A DNA stretch of 64,000 bases from Oleidesulfovibrio alaskensis DSM 16109 (GTDB taxonomy: Bacteria > Desulfobacterota > Desulfovibrionia > Desulfovibrionales > Desulfovibrionaceae), in assembly GCF_000482745.1 (NCBI RefSeq), contig NZ_KI519496.1, forward strand, positions 1 through 64,000. Direction: 5' to 3'. Position numbers and translations under genes: made by a program. Each line of letters starts with the position of its first letter. Position 1 is the stretch's first letter. Of the stretch, positions 1 through 7,653 are shown in pieces. The notes beneath the pieces were generated by a model. That model searched no databases. It saw only the letters and a program-made list of their open reading frames with translations, and was not told the DNA's origin.

Positions 1-75
1 ACTTTCGCGTACGACTTGCATGTGTTAAGCACGCCGCCAGCGTTCAATCTGAGCCAGAATCAAACTCTCCAGTTA
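1..75 (-). rRNA. rrs: 16S rRNA gene, 5' end only (partial)
   Basis: Read on the minus strand, these bases are the conserved start of bacterial 16S rRNA: GAGAGTTTGAT is followed by TGGCTCAG and then AACGCTGGCGGC and TGCTTAACACATGCAAG. The rest of the gene lies outside the window to the left. The 5' end is placed near 75 by aligning with E. coli numbering, where GAG 9-11 falls at 67-65. The mature end could differ by a few bases. Confidence 0.97.
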
Positions 76-143
76 GAAAACTGAAGCCATAAAATTCTAT
101 GGCCAAAATAAAGCTGAACTTATTTCCTGTCCAACTCGCTATT

Positions 144-159
144 TAATTGTCAAAGAGCT
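144..159 (-). promoter_or_regulatory. boxA-like antitermination element in the rRNA leader
   Basis: The minus strand reads GCTCTTTGACAATTAA, close to the boxA of E. coli rRNA leaders (TGCTCTTTAACAATTTA). It sits about 70 bases upstream of the 16S 5' end and downstream of three promoters, where the Nus/antitermination complex is normally loaded. The role is inferred from sequence similarity and position. Confidence 0.7.
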
Positions 160-207
160 TCATTTGAAGCCTGCCGCCCCGGCAGCTGTTGCCGCTGCGG
201 AGTCGGC

Positions 208-236
208 GTTATGCCTTCTATCCGTCAGCCTGTCAA
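208..236 (-). promoter_or_regulatory. rRNA promoter, proximal copy
   Basis: On the minus strand there is TTGACA at 236-231, a 17-base spacer and CATAAC at 213-208. A run of A precedes the -35 box, as in an UP element. It is the third of three similarly built promoters ahead of the 16S gene. Its -10 box is the weakest match of the three. Confidence 0.6.
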
Positions 237-318
237 CAACTTTTTTCACTTTTTTTCCGAACCCGCTGAGCGGATGCGGCAGTGTGGTTCAACGAGCTTC
301 CCGCCGAAGCGGAAGGGC

Positions 319-347
319 TTTCTATGCCCTCTTCATCTCGTCGTCAA
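319..347 (-). promoter_or_regulatory. rRNA promoter, middle copy
   Basis: The minus strand shows TTGACG at 347-342, exactly 17 bases, then TAGAAA at 324-319. A-rich DNA lies just upstream, and GC-rich DNA reading GCCCTTCCGCTTCGG follows where transcription would start. The same pattern recurs in the copy about 120 bases upstream, so this is a repeated promoter cassette. Confidence 0.75.
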
Positions 348-439
348 CACCTTTTTTCATTTTATTTTCGGAACCCGAAAAATGAAAAGTGAATGCGCTT
401 TACGGTCAAAGAACTTTCCTCACCGAAGCGAGGAAGGGC

Positions 440-468
440 GTTCTATGTGTTTCCCCTGCAGTCGTCAA
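440..468 (-). promoter_or_regulatory. rRNA promoter, distal copy
   Basis: The minus strand shows TTGACG at 468-463, a 17-base spacer and TAGAAC at 445-440. It is preceded by an A-rich stretch (469-485 as T runs on the plus strand) and followed by CCCTTCCTCGCTTCGG. The first of three tandem promoters, it is nearly identical in design to the middle copy. Confidence 0.75.
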
Positions 469-548
469 CACCTTTTTTTCATTTTTCCATCAATACCTTC
501 TAAAATCCTGTTTTTAAACACTATAAATATCATCAACTCATAACGCAA

Positions 549-574
549 AAAGCCCCGCCGGGTGGCGGGGCTTG
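549..574 (-). terminator. Rho-independent terminator of the lytic transglycosylase gene
   Basis: On the minus strand, AGCCCCGCC and GGCGGGGCT form a 9-bp stem around a short ACCC loop, followed by a T run ending TTTTTGCG. It lies just past the stop codon of the gene at 598-2232 and separates it from the rRNA promoter region. Confidence 0.85.
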
Positions 575-597
575 CGGGGTCAGGCTTTATAGCCGCA

Positions 598-2232
598 TCA
601 GTCCACATACAGAGTCAGTTTGTCGCCGGGGCGGATGATGCTTCTGCGGCCGAGGTTGTTCCAGCGCATCAGTTCATTATATGAGACATTGAACCGCTGG
701 GCGATGGCCCATAGCGAATCACCGGTACGCACTCTGTACACAACGGCCTTGCGCGCCTGTTCCGCGTCCTTGCGGGTACGGGCTTCCTGCGCTCTGGTCT
801 GTCCGGGAATGTACAGCTTCTGTCCGGGACGCAGCATGCTGCTGCGCAGACCGTTGGCCTGCTTCAGCGTGGCCACTGTCAGCCCGTAGTTGCGGGCTAT
901 ATCGTACAGGGTGTCGCCCTGACTCACCACATAGTCACCGCGCTTCTGCGCCAGTGCTCTGGTCTCCTGCATGGGCGAAGAAGGAATTCTGCCACTGCCG
1001 GTACGCGGAATCATGAGCCGCTCACCCGGACGCAGCAGATTGCTTTTTTTCTGGTTGACCTTTTTCAGCACAGACACAGGCACCCCGTATCTGCGGCTGA
1101 TACGATACCATGAGTCACCGCTGCGCACCTTGTAATCGGCCCATCCGGCATACGGGCGTGATTCCGGCTTTGCCAGAAACGCCAGAGCACCGGACTTTGC
1201 CGCGGGAGTCACATATACAGTGGTCTCAGCATCGGGAGGCGTGACATACCGCAGAAACGCGGTGTTGTATTTCTTAAAGTCGTCCCATTTCATTCCGGCG
1301 GCATCGGCCAGTGCCAGCAAATCGGTGCCACCCTTTACCTGCAGCGGATTCAGCTCGGGAGCGCAATCAAGCCGCAGCGGTTTGAAACCAAGCTCTTCAA
1401 GGTTACGCATGATCTTCACTATGGCTATGAACTTAGGCACATAGTGACGCGTCTCACGGCGAAGCTGCTTACGGTGGCTCAGTTTATGATTCTGGCTTGT
1501 AAGTTCAAAAAAGCTCTCGGCACCGGTGCCTGCTATGGCTCTGCCTATCTTGCCCTCACCTGCATTATACGCGGCAAGAGCCAGATACCAGTCGCCGAAT
1601 TCTGCATAAAGCCACGACAGGTAGTTGGCCGCAGCCTCTGCCGACTTATAAGGATCGCGCCGTTCATCAATCCACCAGTCGTACCGCAGCCCGTATTTGC
1701 GGCCGGTAAAAGGCATAAACTGCCACACACCGGCGGCACCGGCCCGCGAGTACGCGTTGGGGTTGAAGCCGCTTTCCACAAATGCAAGATAGACCAGTTC
1801 TTCAGGCAGCCCCTTCTGCCGGAAGACTTCTCTTGCGGCGGGCAGATACACTTCGGCGCGTTCGAGGTAGCGCTCAAACGAACCGCGGGCACGGTGGGTG
1901 AAATATTTGATGTACGACTCGACCACGCTGCGGTCGCTTTCGTCCATTTCAATATCAATATCCAGCTGGGTCAGCAGAGCCTGCTCTTCTTCCACGGTCA
2001 GAGGCTGATTGTCGTCTGCCGGCGGCACTTCGATTTCAACCACTTCTTCGGCATCGCTGATGGAAGCATCCTGCTCTTGCAGCGGTGCGGGGCAGGCCTG
2101 CACTTCGGCTACGGGGGGCAGTTCGGGTTGCGGAGAATTTTTGGACACGCAGCCGCCACCCGCGAGCATGAGCACAAGCAGTGCCAGCACGCCGGCGCGG
2201 CCCGGAGCAAAACCGCGTGAGAATATATGCAT
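598..2232 (-). CDS. mltD: Membrane-bound lytic murein transglycosylase (MltD-like) with three LysM domains
   Basis: This 544-residue protein would cleave the glycan strands of peptidoglycan in the periplasm. The N-terminus has a hydrophobic export segment (14-27) ending at Cys28. The sequence before that Cys (LAGGGC) is only a loose lipobox, so lipidation is likely but not certain. An SLT domain spans about 135-260, with catalytic Glu153 in FVESGFNP and the typical GVWQFMPFTG motif. Three LysM peptidoglycan-binding repeats follow at about 370-413, 437-479 and 499-543, each with a GD(S/T) start and an RPG(D/E/Q) end. The architecture matches MltD. GGGAGACACCGGAA precedes the ATG. The gene appears monocistronic, with its own terminator. 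Confidence 0.9.
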   Translation of the reverse strand: MHIFSRGFAPGRAGVLALLVLMLAGGGCVSKNSPQPELPPVAEVQACPAPLQEQDASISDAEEVVEIEVPPADDNQPLTVEEEQALLTQLDIDIEMDESDRSVVESYIKYFTHRARGSFERYLERAEVYLPAAREVFRQKGLPEELVYLAFVESGFNPNAYSRAGAAGVWQFMPFTGRKYGLRYDWWIDERRDPYKSAEAAANYLSWLYAEFGDWYLALAAYNAGEGKIGRAIAGTGAESFFELTSQNHKLSHRKQLRRETRHYVPKFIAIVKIMRNLEELGFKPLRLDCAPELNPLQVKGGTDLLALADAAGMKWDDFKKYNTAFLRYVTPPDAETTVYVTPAAKSGALAFLAKPESRPYAGWADYKVRSGDSWYRISRRYGVPVSVLKKVNQKKSNLLRPGERLMIPRTGSGRIPSSPMQETRALAQKRGDYVVSQGDTLYDIARNYGLTVATLKQANGLRSSMLRPGQKLYIPGQTRAQEARTRKDAEQARKAVVYRVRTGDSLWAIAQRFNVSYNELMRWNNLGRRSIIRPGDKLTLYVD

Positions 2233-2404
2233 AAGGTTCCGGTGTCTCCCTATGGTTTGTTTCTGATTACCCTTGCAGTCGCGGCAAAACGCGGGTACTG
2301 CGGGGTGAAGTAGCCTCCTGTTACCCTAAACGCCAAGGGGAGGCAATGCGGCAGTTCCGCCTTCAACCCTCAGACCACGCCCGCGCAGCTCTCTGCTGTG
2401 CGGC

Positions 2405-3166
2405 ATGCTCATCATGAAACCAGAAACTACCGACAGCACCATACTTCCGGGCATAAAGCCCGTCCTTGACCAGCTGCGCCAGTCGCCGGACCGTGTTGAT
2501 TCCGTGACCATACGCAAAGGGCGCAAAAACGCCGACACCGACGCCATAGTGACGCTGTGCCGCAGACACGGCATACGCTTTACATTTGTACAGGATACGG
2601 CGCTGGATAAATTATTTTCCGGCAACCATCAGGGGGTGGTGGCCCGCGTGTTCAATGCGGGATACGTAGAAGTGGAAGACGTGCTTGAAGCGGCGCTTGC
2701 AAGTCCTCTCAAGCTTGTTCTTGCTCTTGATCAGGTGCAGGACCCCGGCAATGCCGGTACGCTGGCGCGCACGCTGTACGCGCTGGGCGGCGGAGGCATA
2801 ATCATGCCCAAGCACAATGCATCTGCACTGGGCAGTGCGGCTGTCAAAGCCAGTGCCGGCGCCCTTGCACGGTTGCCCGTGGCCAGAGCCACCAACCTTT
2901 CAAGAGCGCTCGAAACCGCTGCAGATCAGGGTTTTTCCATTTATGCAGCCCGCTTTGACGATGGTTCTGTCAATGCGTTCACCGCACGGCTCGATACACC
3001 TGCCGTGCTGGTGCTGGGCAACGAAGACAAAGGGGTGCGGCCCGGCGTTGCAAAACGCTGCACAGCTTCCATCCATATTCCCATGCAGCGCGAATTCGAC
3101 TCGCTGAACGTGGCACAGGCGGGGGCCATGCTCATGGGCTGCTTCTATGCCCGGCTGCAATCATAG
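2405..3166 (+). CDS. TrmH/SpoU-family RNA 2'-O-methyltransferase (RlmB-like)
   Basis: The 253-residue protein belongs to the SPOUT superfamily, which methylates ribose 2'-OH in rRNA or tRNA with SAM. All three SpoU motifs are visible: motif 1 around Asn116 (DPGNAGTLART), motif 2 at about 203-209 (LGNEDKG) and motif 3 at about 223-241 (IPM...DSLNVAQAGA). An N-terminal substrate-binding segment contains FSGNHQGVVARV (71-82), as in RlmB, but the target nucleotide cannot be told from sequence. No convincing ribosome-binding site precedes the ATG, and an in-frame ATG at 2414 is an alternative start. The gene stands alone, divergent from mltD and ending at a terminator. Confidence 0.85.
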   Translation: MLIMKPETTDSTILPGIKPVLDQLRQSPDRVDSVTIRKGRKNADTDAIVTLCRRHGIRFTFVQDTALDKLFSGNHQGVVARVFNAGYVEVEDVLEAALASPLKLVLALDQVQDPGNAGTLARTLYALGGGGIIMPKHNASALGSAAVKASAGALARLPVARATNLSRALETAADQGFSIYAARFDDGSVNAFTARLDTPAVLVLGNEDKGVRPGVAKRCTASIHIPMQREFDSLNVAQAGAMLMGCFYARLQS

Positions 3167-3191
3167 TCACCGGCACCCGAAGCTTTGCAAC

Positions 3192-3227
3192 GCCGCCCCG
3201 CAGCCCGCGGGGCGGCATTCTGTTTTT
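3192..3227 (+). terminator. Terminator of the rRNA methyltransferase gene
   Basis: GCCGCCCCGC and GCGGGGCGGC form a perfect 10-bp stem with an AGCCC loop, followed within a few bases by six T residues. It lies between the plus-strand methyltransferase gene and the convergent fliQ. The T run supports plus-strand use. Confidence 0.85.
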
Positions 3228-3244
3228 TCCTGCCGCGGGTGCGG

Positions 3245-3514
3245 TCAACGCACATAGTTGGGTATATTGATGAATACCTCACGCGTGAAGGCAAGCATCT
3301 TGTCCATAATCCACGGAAAAGAAACCAGCAGCGCAAGAAAGATGGAAACAATCTTGGGAATGAATGACAGGGTTGTTTCCTGAATCTGGGTTGCCGCCTG
3401 AATGACGGAAACAAAAACCCCCACCGCAAGCCCTATGCCCAGCATGGGCAACGATATGGTCAATGCCAGTTCAATGGCCTGACGCGCAAATCCGACGACA
3501 AATTCCGGTGTCAT
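3245..3514 (-). CDS. fliQ: Flagellar export apparatus protein FliQ
   Basis: FliQ is a small inner-membrane component of the flagellar type III export gate, assembling with FliP and FliR. The 89-residue length is the family norm. Two hydrophobic helices (about 17-36 and 52-72) flank a central AATQIQETTLSF segment typical of FliQ. The ATG at 3514 follows an AGGAGTC ribosome-binding site. Translation could be extended upstream, but only through sequence with no FliQ character. It is the last gene of the block; fliR and flhB do not follow here. Confidence 0.93.
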   Translation of the reverse strand: MTPEFVVGFARQAIELALTISLPMLGIGLAVGVFVSVIQAATQIQETTLSFIPKIVSIFLALLVSFPWIMDKMLAFTREVFINIPNYVR

Positions 3515-3548
3515 GATTCCGACTCCTCTGTGTTTACGTCTGCACCCG

Positions 3549-4382
3549 TCAGAGCATGAAGCTGTTGACCAGCGATGTTGTAAGCAGGCTCCACCCGTCC
3601 ACCATGACAAAAAGCAGAATCTTGAACGGCATGGAAACCATCATGGGGGGCAGCATCATCATGCCCATGGCCAGCAGGATGGAGGCCACCACCATATCCA
3701 GCACCAGAAACGGAATATAGATGAGAAACCCGATGGTGAAGCCGGTCTTCAGCTCGCTGATGACATAGCCCGCTGCAAGCATGACCGTAGGCACGTCGTC
3801 CTTGTTGCGCGGGCGCTCCATGCCGGTGATGCCGTAAAAGACGGAAAGGTCTTTTTCGCGGGTATGTTTGAACATGAATTCGCGCAGAGGTTCCTGCGCC
3901 ACGGTGAGGGCTTCCCTGAAGCCGATGCGCTCGTCCAGATACGGCTGAAGCGCTCTGTCATTGATTTCCTTGCCCACGGGCATCATGATGACCACCGTCA
4001 TGAAGATGGCAAGACTGGCCAGCACCTGGTTGGGGGGCAGCGTGGGCAGCCCCATGGCCTGACGCACAAAGTGGAATACGATGATAATGCGGGTGAAGCT
4101 GGTCACGGTAAGCATGATGGCCGGAGCCAGCGAAAGAACCGTGAGCAGAAAGAGAATTTCAAGAATTACAGAGACTTTTTCCGGCTCTGTGGCCCCGCCG
4201 GAAAGGGTCAGCTGCATATCGGGCAGAGAAATATCGCGCGCGGCCATGGCCGCGTCGGGCATGCACAGCAGGGCCAGCGCCGCAGCCAGCACACCGGCCC
4301 CTGTCAACAGAGTGACAGCAGACCTACGTCCCGTCTCCGGCTTCGTCCAGCACCGCCGCAAAAGAATTTCCGCCATGTTCAT
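3549..4382 (-). CDS. fliP: Flagellar export gate protein FliP
   Basis: FliP is the core pore subunit of the flagellar protein export gate. The 277-residue sequence has an N-terminal signal peptide (hydrophobic stretch about 22-48), as FliP proteins usually do. The conserved membrane core follows, including TSFTRIIIVFHFVRQAMG and, near the C-terminus, GFLIYIPFLVLDMVVASIL and MMVSMPFK. The chosen ATG lies inside the end of fliO, giving a 59-base overlap in a different frame, which suggests translational coupling. It sits between fliO and fliQ in the usual order. Confidence 0.93.
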   Translation of the reverse strand: MNMAEILLRRCWTKPETGRRSAVTLLTGAGVLAAALALLCMPDAAMAARDISLPDMQLTLSGGATEPEKVSVILEILFLLTVLSLAPAIMLTVTSFTRIIIVFHFVRQAMGLPTLPPNQVLASLAIFMTVVIMMPVGKEINDRALQPYLDERIGFREALTVAQEPLREFMFKHTREKDLSVFYGITGMERPRNKDDVPTVMLAAGYVISELKTGFTIGFLIYIPFLVLDMVVASILLAMGMMMLPPMMVSMPFKILLFVMVDGWSLLTTSLVNSFML

Positions 4383-4830
4383 GGTGTTCAGTAAGCTCCG
4401 TCAAGAGATTGATGTTGTGGTCCGTGACCCCCAACACCAGTCGTCTATTCAAGATGCGTACCACCATGACGGAGCGCTTGGGCCCCAGCGCCAGATGTCC
4501 TTCTATCTTCATATCGCCCGGCCGGACACGCGCACCGCGTCCCGCCGCACCGAAACGGCGTACCGCCCAGAGCACACCGTACAGCGCCGCCAGCAGCAGG
4601 CACAGCACTCCGAGAGCCTGTATATAGCCGCTCCAGTCAAAGGGAGTGCCCGTGCCGGCGCCGAAACCTGTGGCGTTGGCCGCACCGGCGACGGCCTGCG
4701 CCGCGGTGGCATTGGCCGCCGAAACCGCATCCACCACACCACGCACACCATCTGCTCCCGCAGTGGCGTTCAGCCGTGTGGCAACAGCGCCCCCGACGGC
4801 TTCCGCCGCACTAAGCGAAGCGTTATGCAT
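4324..4830 (-). CDS. fliO: Flagellar biosynthesis protein FliO
   Basis: FliO is a bitopic membrane protein that helps FliP assemble. About 168 residues are encoded from the ATG at 4830. A long Ala/Asn/Gly-rich N-terminal region is followed by one transmembrane helix (ALGVLCLLLAALYGVLWAV), then a cytoplasmic FliO domain with the signature LALGPKRSVMVVRILNRRLVLGVTD. A TTG at 4869 would add 13 residues but overlaps the end of fliN and has no clear ribosome-binding site, so the ATG is preferred. The 3' end is shared with fliP. Confidence 0.85.
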   Translation of the reverse strand: MHNASLSAAEAVGGAVATRLNATAGADGVRGVVDAVSAANATAAQAVAGAANATGFGAGTGTPFDWSGYIQALGVLCLLLAALYGVLWAVRRFGAAGRGARVRPGDMKIEGHLALGPKRSVMVVRILNRRLVLGVTDHNINLLTELTEHHEHGGNSFAAVLDEAGDGT

Positions 4831-4843
4831 ACCGCCGTACCCG

Positions 4844-5371
4844 CTAGCCCAGCTGTTTGACGCGTTCAATGGGGCTGATGATGTCTGTCAGCCGCACGCC
4901 GAATTTTTCGTTGATGACCACGGCCTCGCCGCGGGCCACCAGCTTGCCGTTGACATAAATTTCAAGCGGTTCACCGGCCAGTTTGTTCAGTTCAACCACC
5001 GAACCCTGCCCCAGCTGGAGCAGTTCGTTGATCAGCAGACGGGTACGCCCGAGCTCGGCAGAGACATCCAGCGGGATATCCAGAATGAAGTCGAGTTCGC
5101 GCTTGCCCGAATCCGGACGGGGCGATTTGGCTTCTTCGGTCAGGTCTTTGAACTCCATATCCCGCGCGGCCGAAGCGTAAAATCCCTGTTCTTTTTCTTT
5201 TTTCAACTGGTCCTGCTCTTCGTTTGCCAGAGCGGCAGCCCATTCCGCAGCCAGCTGTTCCTCACCGGCGCTGGCACCGCCCCCGCCGCCGGAATCGTCG
5301 CCTTCCTGCTCTTCCAGCGCAGCGGCCCACTGTGCGGCCAATGCATCCTGATCGACGTCTTTTTCTGCCAT
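4844..5371 (-). CDS. fliN: Flagellar motor switch protein FliN
   Basis: FliN forms the lower part of the flagellar C-ring and helps switch rotation. The C-terminal SpoA domain (about 95-175) carries the recognisable DIPLDVSAELGRTRLLI and GSVVELNKLAGEPLEIYVNG segments. The start at 5371 follows AGAGGATAG; a frame extension to 5416 has no support. The N-terminal part is odd: a motif of the form LAA(Q/E)WAAAL with nearby EEQ occurs twice (about 11-22 and 40-53), separated by a Gly-rich linker. FliN proteins usually carry one such motif. The gene lies 13 bases before fliO and 55 after fliL. Confidence 0.93.
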   Translation of the reverse strand: MAEKDVDQDALAAQWAAALEEQEGDDSGGGGGASAGEEQLAAEWAAALANEEQDQLKKEKEQGFYASAARDMEFKDLTEEAKSPRPDSGKRELDFILDIPLDVSAELGRTRLLINELLQLGQGSVVELNKLAGEPLEIYVNGKLVARGEAVVINEKFGVRLTDIISPIERVKQLG

Positions 5372-5426
5372 ATCGCTATCCTCTTGTCTGGCTGCGCCTG
5401 CCGGCACAGTCAGCATCAGCGTTCAT

Positions 5427-5903
5427 TTACTGGATGACCATCTCGGTGAAGTAGACCTGCCGCACCTTGGAGCCGCCCAGAATCTGGTTAAGCCGGTCTA
5501 CAATCTCATTCTTGAGCAGCAGCTTGTTTTCCAGCGGAGCAAGGTCCGCGTATGACTTGCTGGACAGCAGAAGAATCATGGCGTCCTGCACACGGGCCGT
5601 CGACTTGTTCAGTTCTTCGGCCACCTTGGGGTTTATAACCTCCACATCGAGCGTCATTTTAAGATAGCGGCGCCCCAGAGGGTCGGACAGGTTGACCAGA
5701 AATGTGGGCAGAGTGACCACCTGCACATCTTTGGGCACTTCTTCTGCCTTGGTTGTCTGGTCGGTCTGCGCGGGGTCGCTGCTGCCCGCAAAAAACGTGA
5801 AATAGGCAAACGCTCCGCCGCCCGCGAGCAACAGCAGCACGACGATCATGATGATCCATTTGAGCTTGCCGCCCTTTTTTTCCTGCGTTTTTTCTTCTGC
5901 CAC
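5427..5903 (-). CDS. fliL: Flagellar basal body protein FliL
   Basis: FliL is a single-pass inner-membrane protein that surrounds the stator units and supports torque. The 158 residues show a Lys-rich cytoplasmic N-terminus, one transmembrane helix (about 15-36) and a periplasmic stomatin-like domain with LPTFLVNLSDPLGRRYLKMTLDVEV and a C-terminal VRQVYFTEMVIQ. The start codon is GTG, preceded by a clear AAGGAGAA site. It follows the motB gene by 27 bases. Confidence 0.92.
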   Translation of the reverse strand: MAEEKTQEKKGGKLKWIIMIVVLLLLAGGGAFAYFTFFAGSSDPAQTDQTTKAEEVPKDVQVVTLPTFLVNLSDPLGRRYLKMTLDVEVINPKVAEELNKSTARVQDAMILLLSSKSYADLAPLENKLLLKNEIVDRLNQILGGSKVRQVYFTEMVIQ

Positions 5904-5930
5904 GGCTGTTCTCCTTGCCGGTTTGCGCTG

Positions 5931-6659
5931 CTAGCTGTAGCGCCCCAGCCACTGCGTCGTCTTGAGCAAAATTTCCACCCGTCTGTTCTGCGCCCTGCCC
6001 TGCGGCGTGGCGTTGGATTCCAGCGGCTTGTCAGGGCCGTATCCCGAAACGGAAAACCGTTCCGCACCAAGCCCGCTCTTCAGAAAAAAATCAAGCACGG
6101 CCATGGCTCTGCGGCCGGAAAGGTCATAATTATCCACACCCGAAGCGGGACTGTCGTCTGTATGGCCCGATATGGTCACATCAGCGGAGCTGTATTCCAG
6201 CACATCCGCCAGCGGTGCAAGCAGCTTGCGCGCGGGGGCTGTCAGCTCCCAGCTGCCCGGACGGAACAGCACCCCGTCTGTCAGCACAATGGCAAGCCCC
6301 TGCGGATCCTGCATAATACGCAGGTTCTCATCCAGTGTAGCGGTATCCACCTCGGGCGGCAACATGTCTTCGGGCCACAGCAGATCCTTCAGCCTTTCGG
6401 GTTTCTGCATGACATCGCGCGGCGATTCCAGCAATTCCATGACCATCAGGATACGCTGCGGAATACGGCCCGGACTCATGGACCCCATGATGCTGAAGCT
6501 GCTTGAATAGGGATTGATCCGCGACAGCAGCACCTGATCCATGGATGCCATGGAAAGAAGCAGCACGAAAAACGTAAGCAGCAGCGTGACAAGGTCGGAA
6601 AACGTCACCAGCCACATGGGGACGCCTTCTTCCTCCGGCGGTTTCTTTTCACGCGCCAT
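5931..6659 (-). CDS. motB: Flagellar motor stator protein MotB
   Basis: MotB anchors the stator to peptidoglycan and carries the proton-binding Asp. Of its 242 residues, 16-37 form the single transmembrane helix, with Asp22 in TFSDLVTLLLTFF as the candidate ion-binding residue. The C-terminal OmpA-like domain (about 115-235) includes LFRPGSWELT, ISGHTDDSP and NRRVEILL. It starts two bases after the stop of a second motB-type gene, so both are almost certainly co-translated. Confidence 0.9.
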   Translation of the reverse strand: MAREKKPPEEEGVPMWLVTFSDLVTLLLTFFVLLLSMASMDQVLLSRINPYSSSFSIMGSMSPGRIPQRILMVMELLESPRDVMQKPERLKDLLWPEDMLPPEVDTATLDENLRIMQDPQGLAIVLTDGVLFRPGSWELTAPARKLLAPLADVLEYSSADVTISGHTDDSPASGVDNYDLSGRRAMAVLDFFLKSGLGAERFSVSGYGPDKPLESNATPQGRAQNRRVEILLKTTQWLGRYS

Positions 6660-6661
6660 GG

Positions 6662-7582
6662 TTACGGCCTCCCCAGACTGTCAAATCCGCCGGCGTCCTG
6701 CGGCACGTCATCATTCTGCGGCGGTGCGCCGTCGTTCATCCTGCCGCCCACAGGGCCTTCCACCGGAGCATCCAGCGAAAACCGGAAGTCCTTGTACTCA
6801 AAATTGCGCCTGTCGGCGGAAGCACGCTGTTCCTGCTCGCGCATCTTGCGTATCCATTCACGGTTGCGCTTGTCGAGCACGATATCAACCCTGCTGTTGC
6901 GCCTGCGTCCGTCGGGCGTCGTGCCGTCAAAGCGCGGCCGGTAGTGGGCAAAAGCCTCAACCTTGAGGTTTTCCGCGGGCATGCCTCTGCCGGTAAGGTA
7001 CCGGTACACGGCCATTACCCGCATAAAGGAAAGCCGCCAGGTGGGAGCCAGCTGCTTTTCATCAAAAACAACCTTGTACTCCTGCCCTTCTTCGGCACGC
7101 TGGGTCGCCGTGTGTCCTGCCAGAAGCAGCGGATGCTCAACCCGCAGCAGCCACGGCAGAATTCTGTCCAGCACCTTGATGCCGCCCGGCAGCAGAACAA
7201 AGGAGCCGGGCCTGAACAGCACGGCATCGTTGATGGACAGTATCTGCACCATGCTGTTCTGCTGAAAATTCAAATCGCTGTCGGGATCTTCCCATATGAG
7301 ATCCTTGAGCGGCTGCAGATCGTTCACGCTGCCCATCTGCATGGGGCCCGGTTCCACTATGCGGTTGGCACCGTCTTCAGCATGCGGGTTGAAACTGCCG
7401 GAACCGATGCCGAATGCTCCGGTGACAGAAGCCAGCACAACCAGTTTGCGGCGTTCATCCAGTACGGACATACTTACCAGCAGCACGAAAAAAGTCAGCA
7501 TCAGGGTCATCATGTCCGAAAACGTGATGAGCCATTTGGGGGCGCCGCCCCCGCCGCCTTTTTTGTTCTTCTTGCGCGCCAT
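6662..7582 (-). CDS. Second MotB/OmpA-type stator protein
   Basis: This 306-residue MotB homologue is encoded directly upstream of the other one. After a Lys/Gly-rich start, the helix PKWLITFSDMMTLMLTFFVLLVSM contains Asp23 in the position of the MotB proton-binding residue. The OmpA-like domain has LFRPGSFVLLPGG and NSRVDIVLDK. However, the HTD of the peptidoglycan-binding loop is replaced by GHTATQRAEEG, and about 50 acidic and Pro/Asn-rich residues extend the C-terminus. It may pair with MotA in an alternative or mixed stator. GGAAGCAGGG precedes the ATG. Confidence 0.85.
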   Translation of the reverse strand: MARKKNKKGGGGGAPKWLITFSDMMTLMLTFFVLLVSMSVLDERRKLVVLASVTGAFGIGSGSFNPHAEDGANRIVEPGPMQMGSVNDLQPLKDLIWEDPDSDLNFQQNSMVQILSINDAVLFRPGSFVLLPGGIKVLDRILPWLLRVEHPLLLAGHTATQRAEEGQEYKVVFDEKQLAPTWRLSFMRVMAVYRYLTGRGMPAENLKVEAFAHYRPRFDGTTPDGRRRNSRVDIVLDKRNREWIRKMREQEQRASADRRNFEYKDFRFSLDAPVEGPVGGRMNDGAPPQNDDVPQDAGGFDSLGRP

Positions 7583-7653
7583 GCCCTGCTTCCTTGTTGT
7601 GCTGCCGCACCGGGTGCAGCACTGCCGGCCCTGCGGCGGTCACTGGTGCCGGA

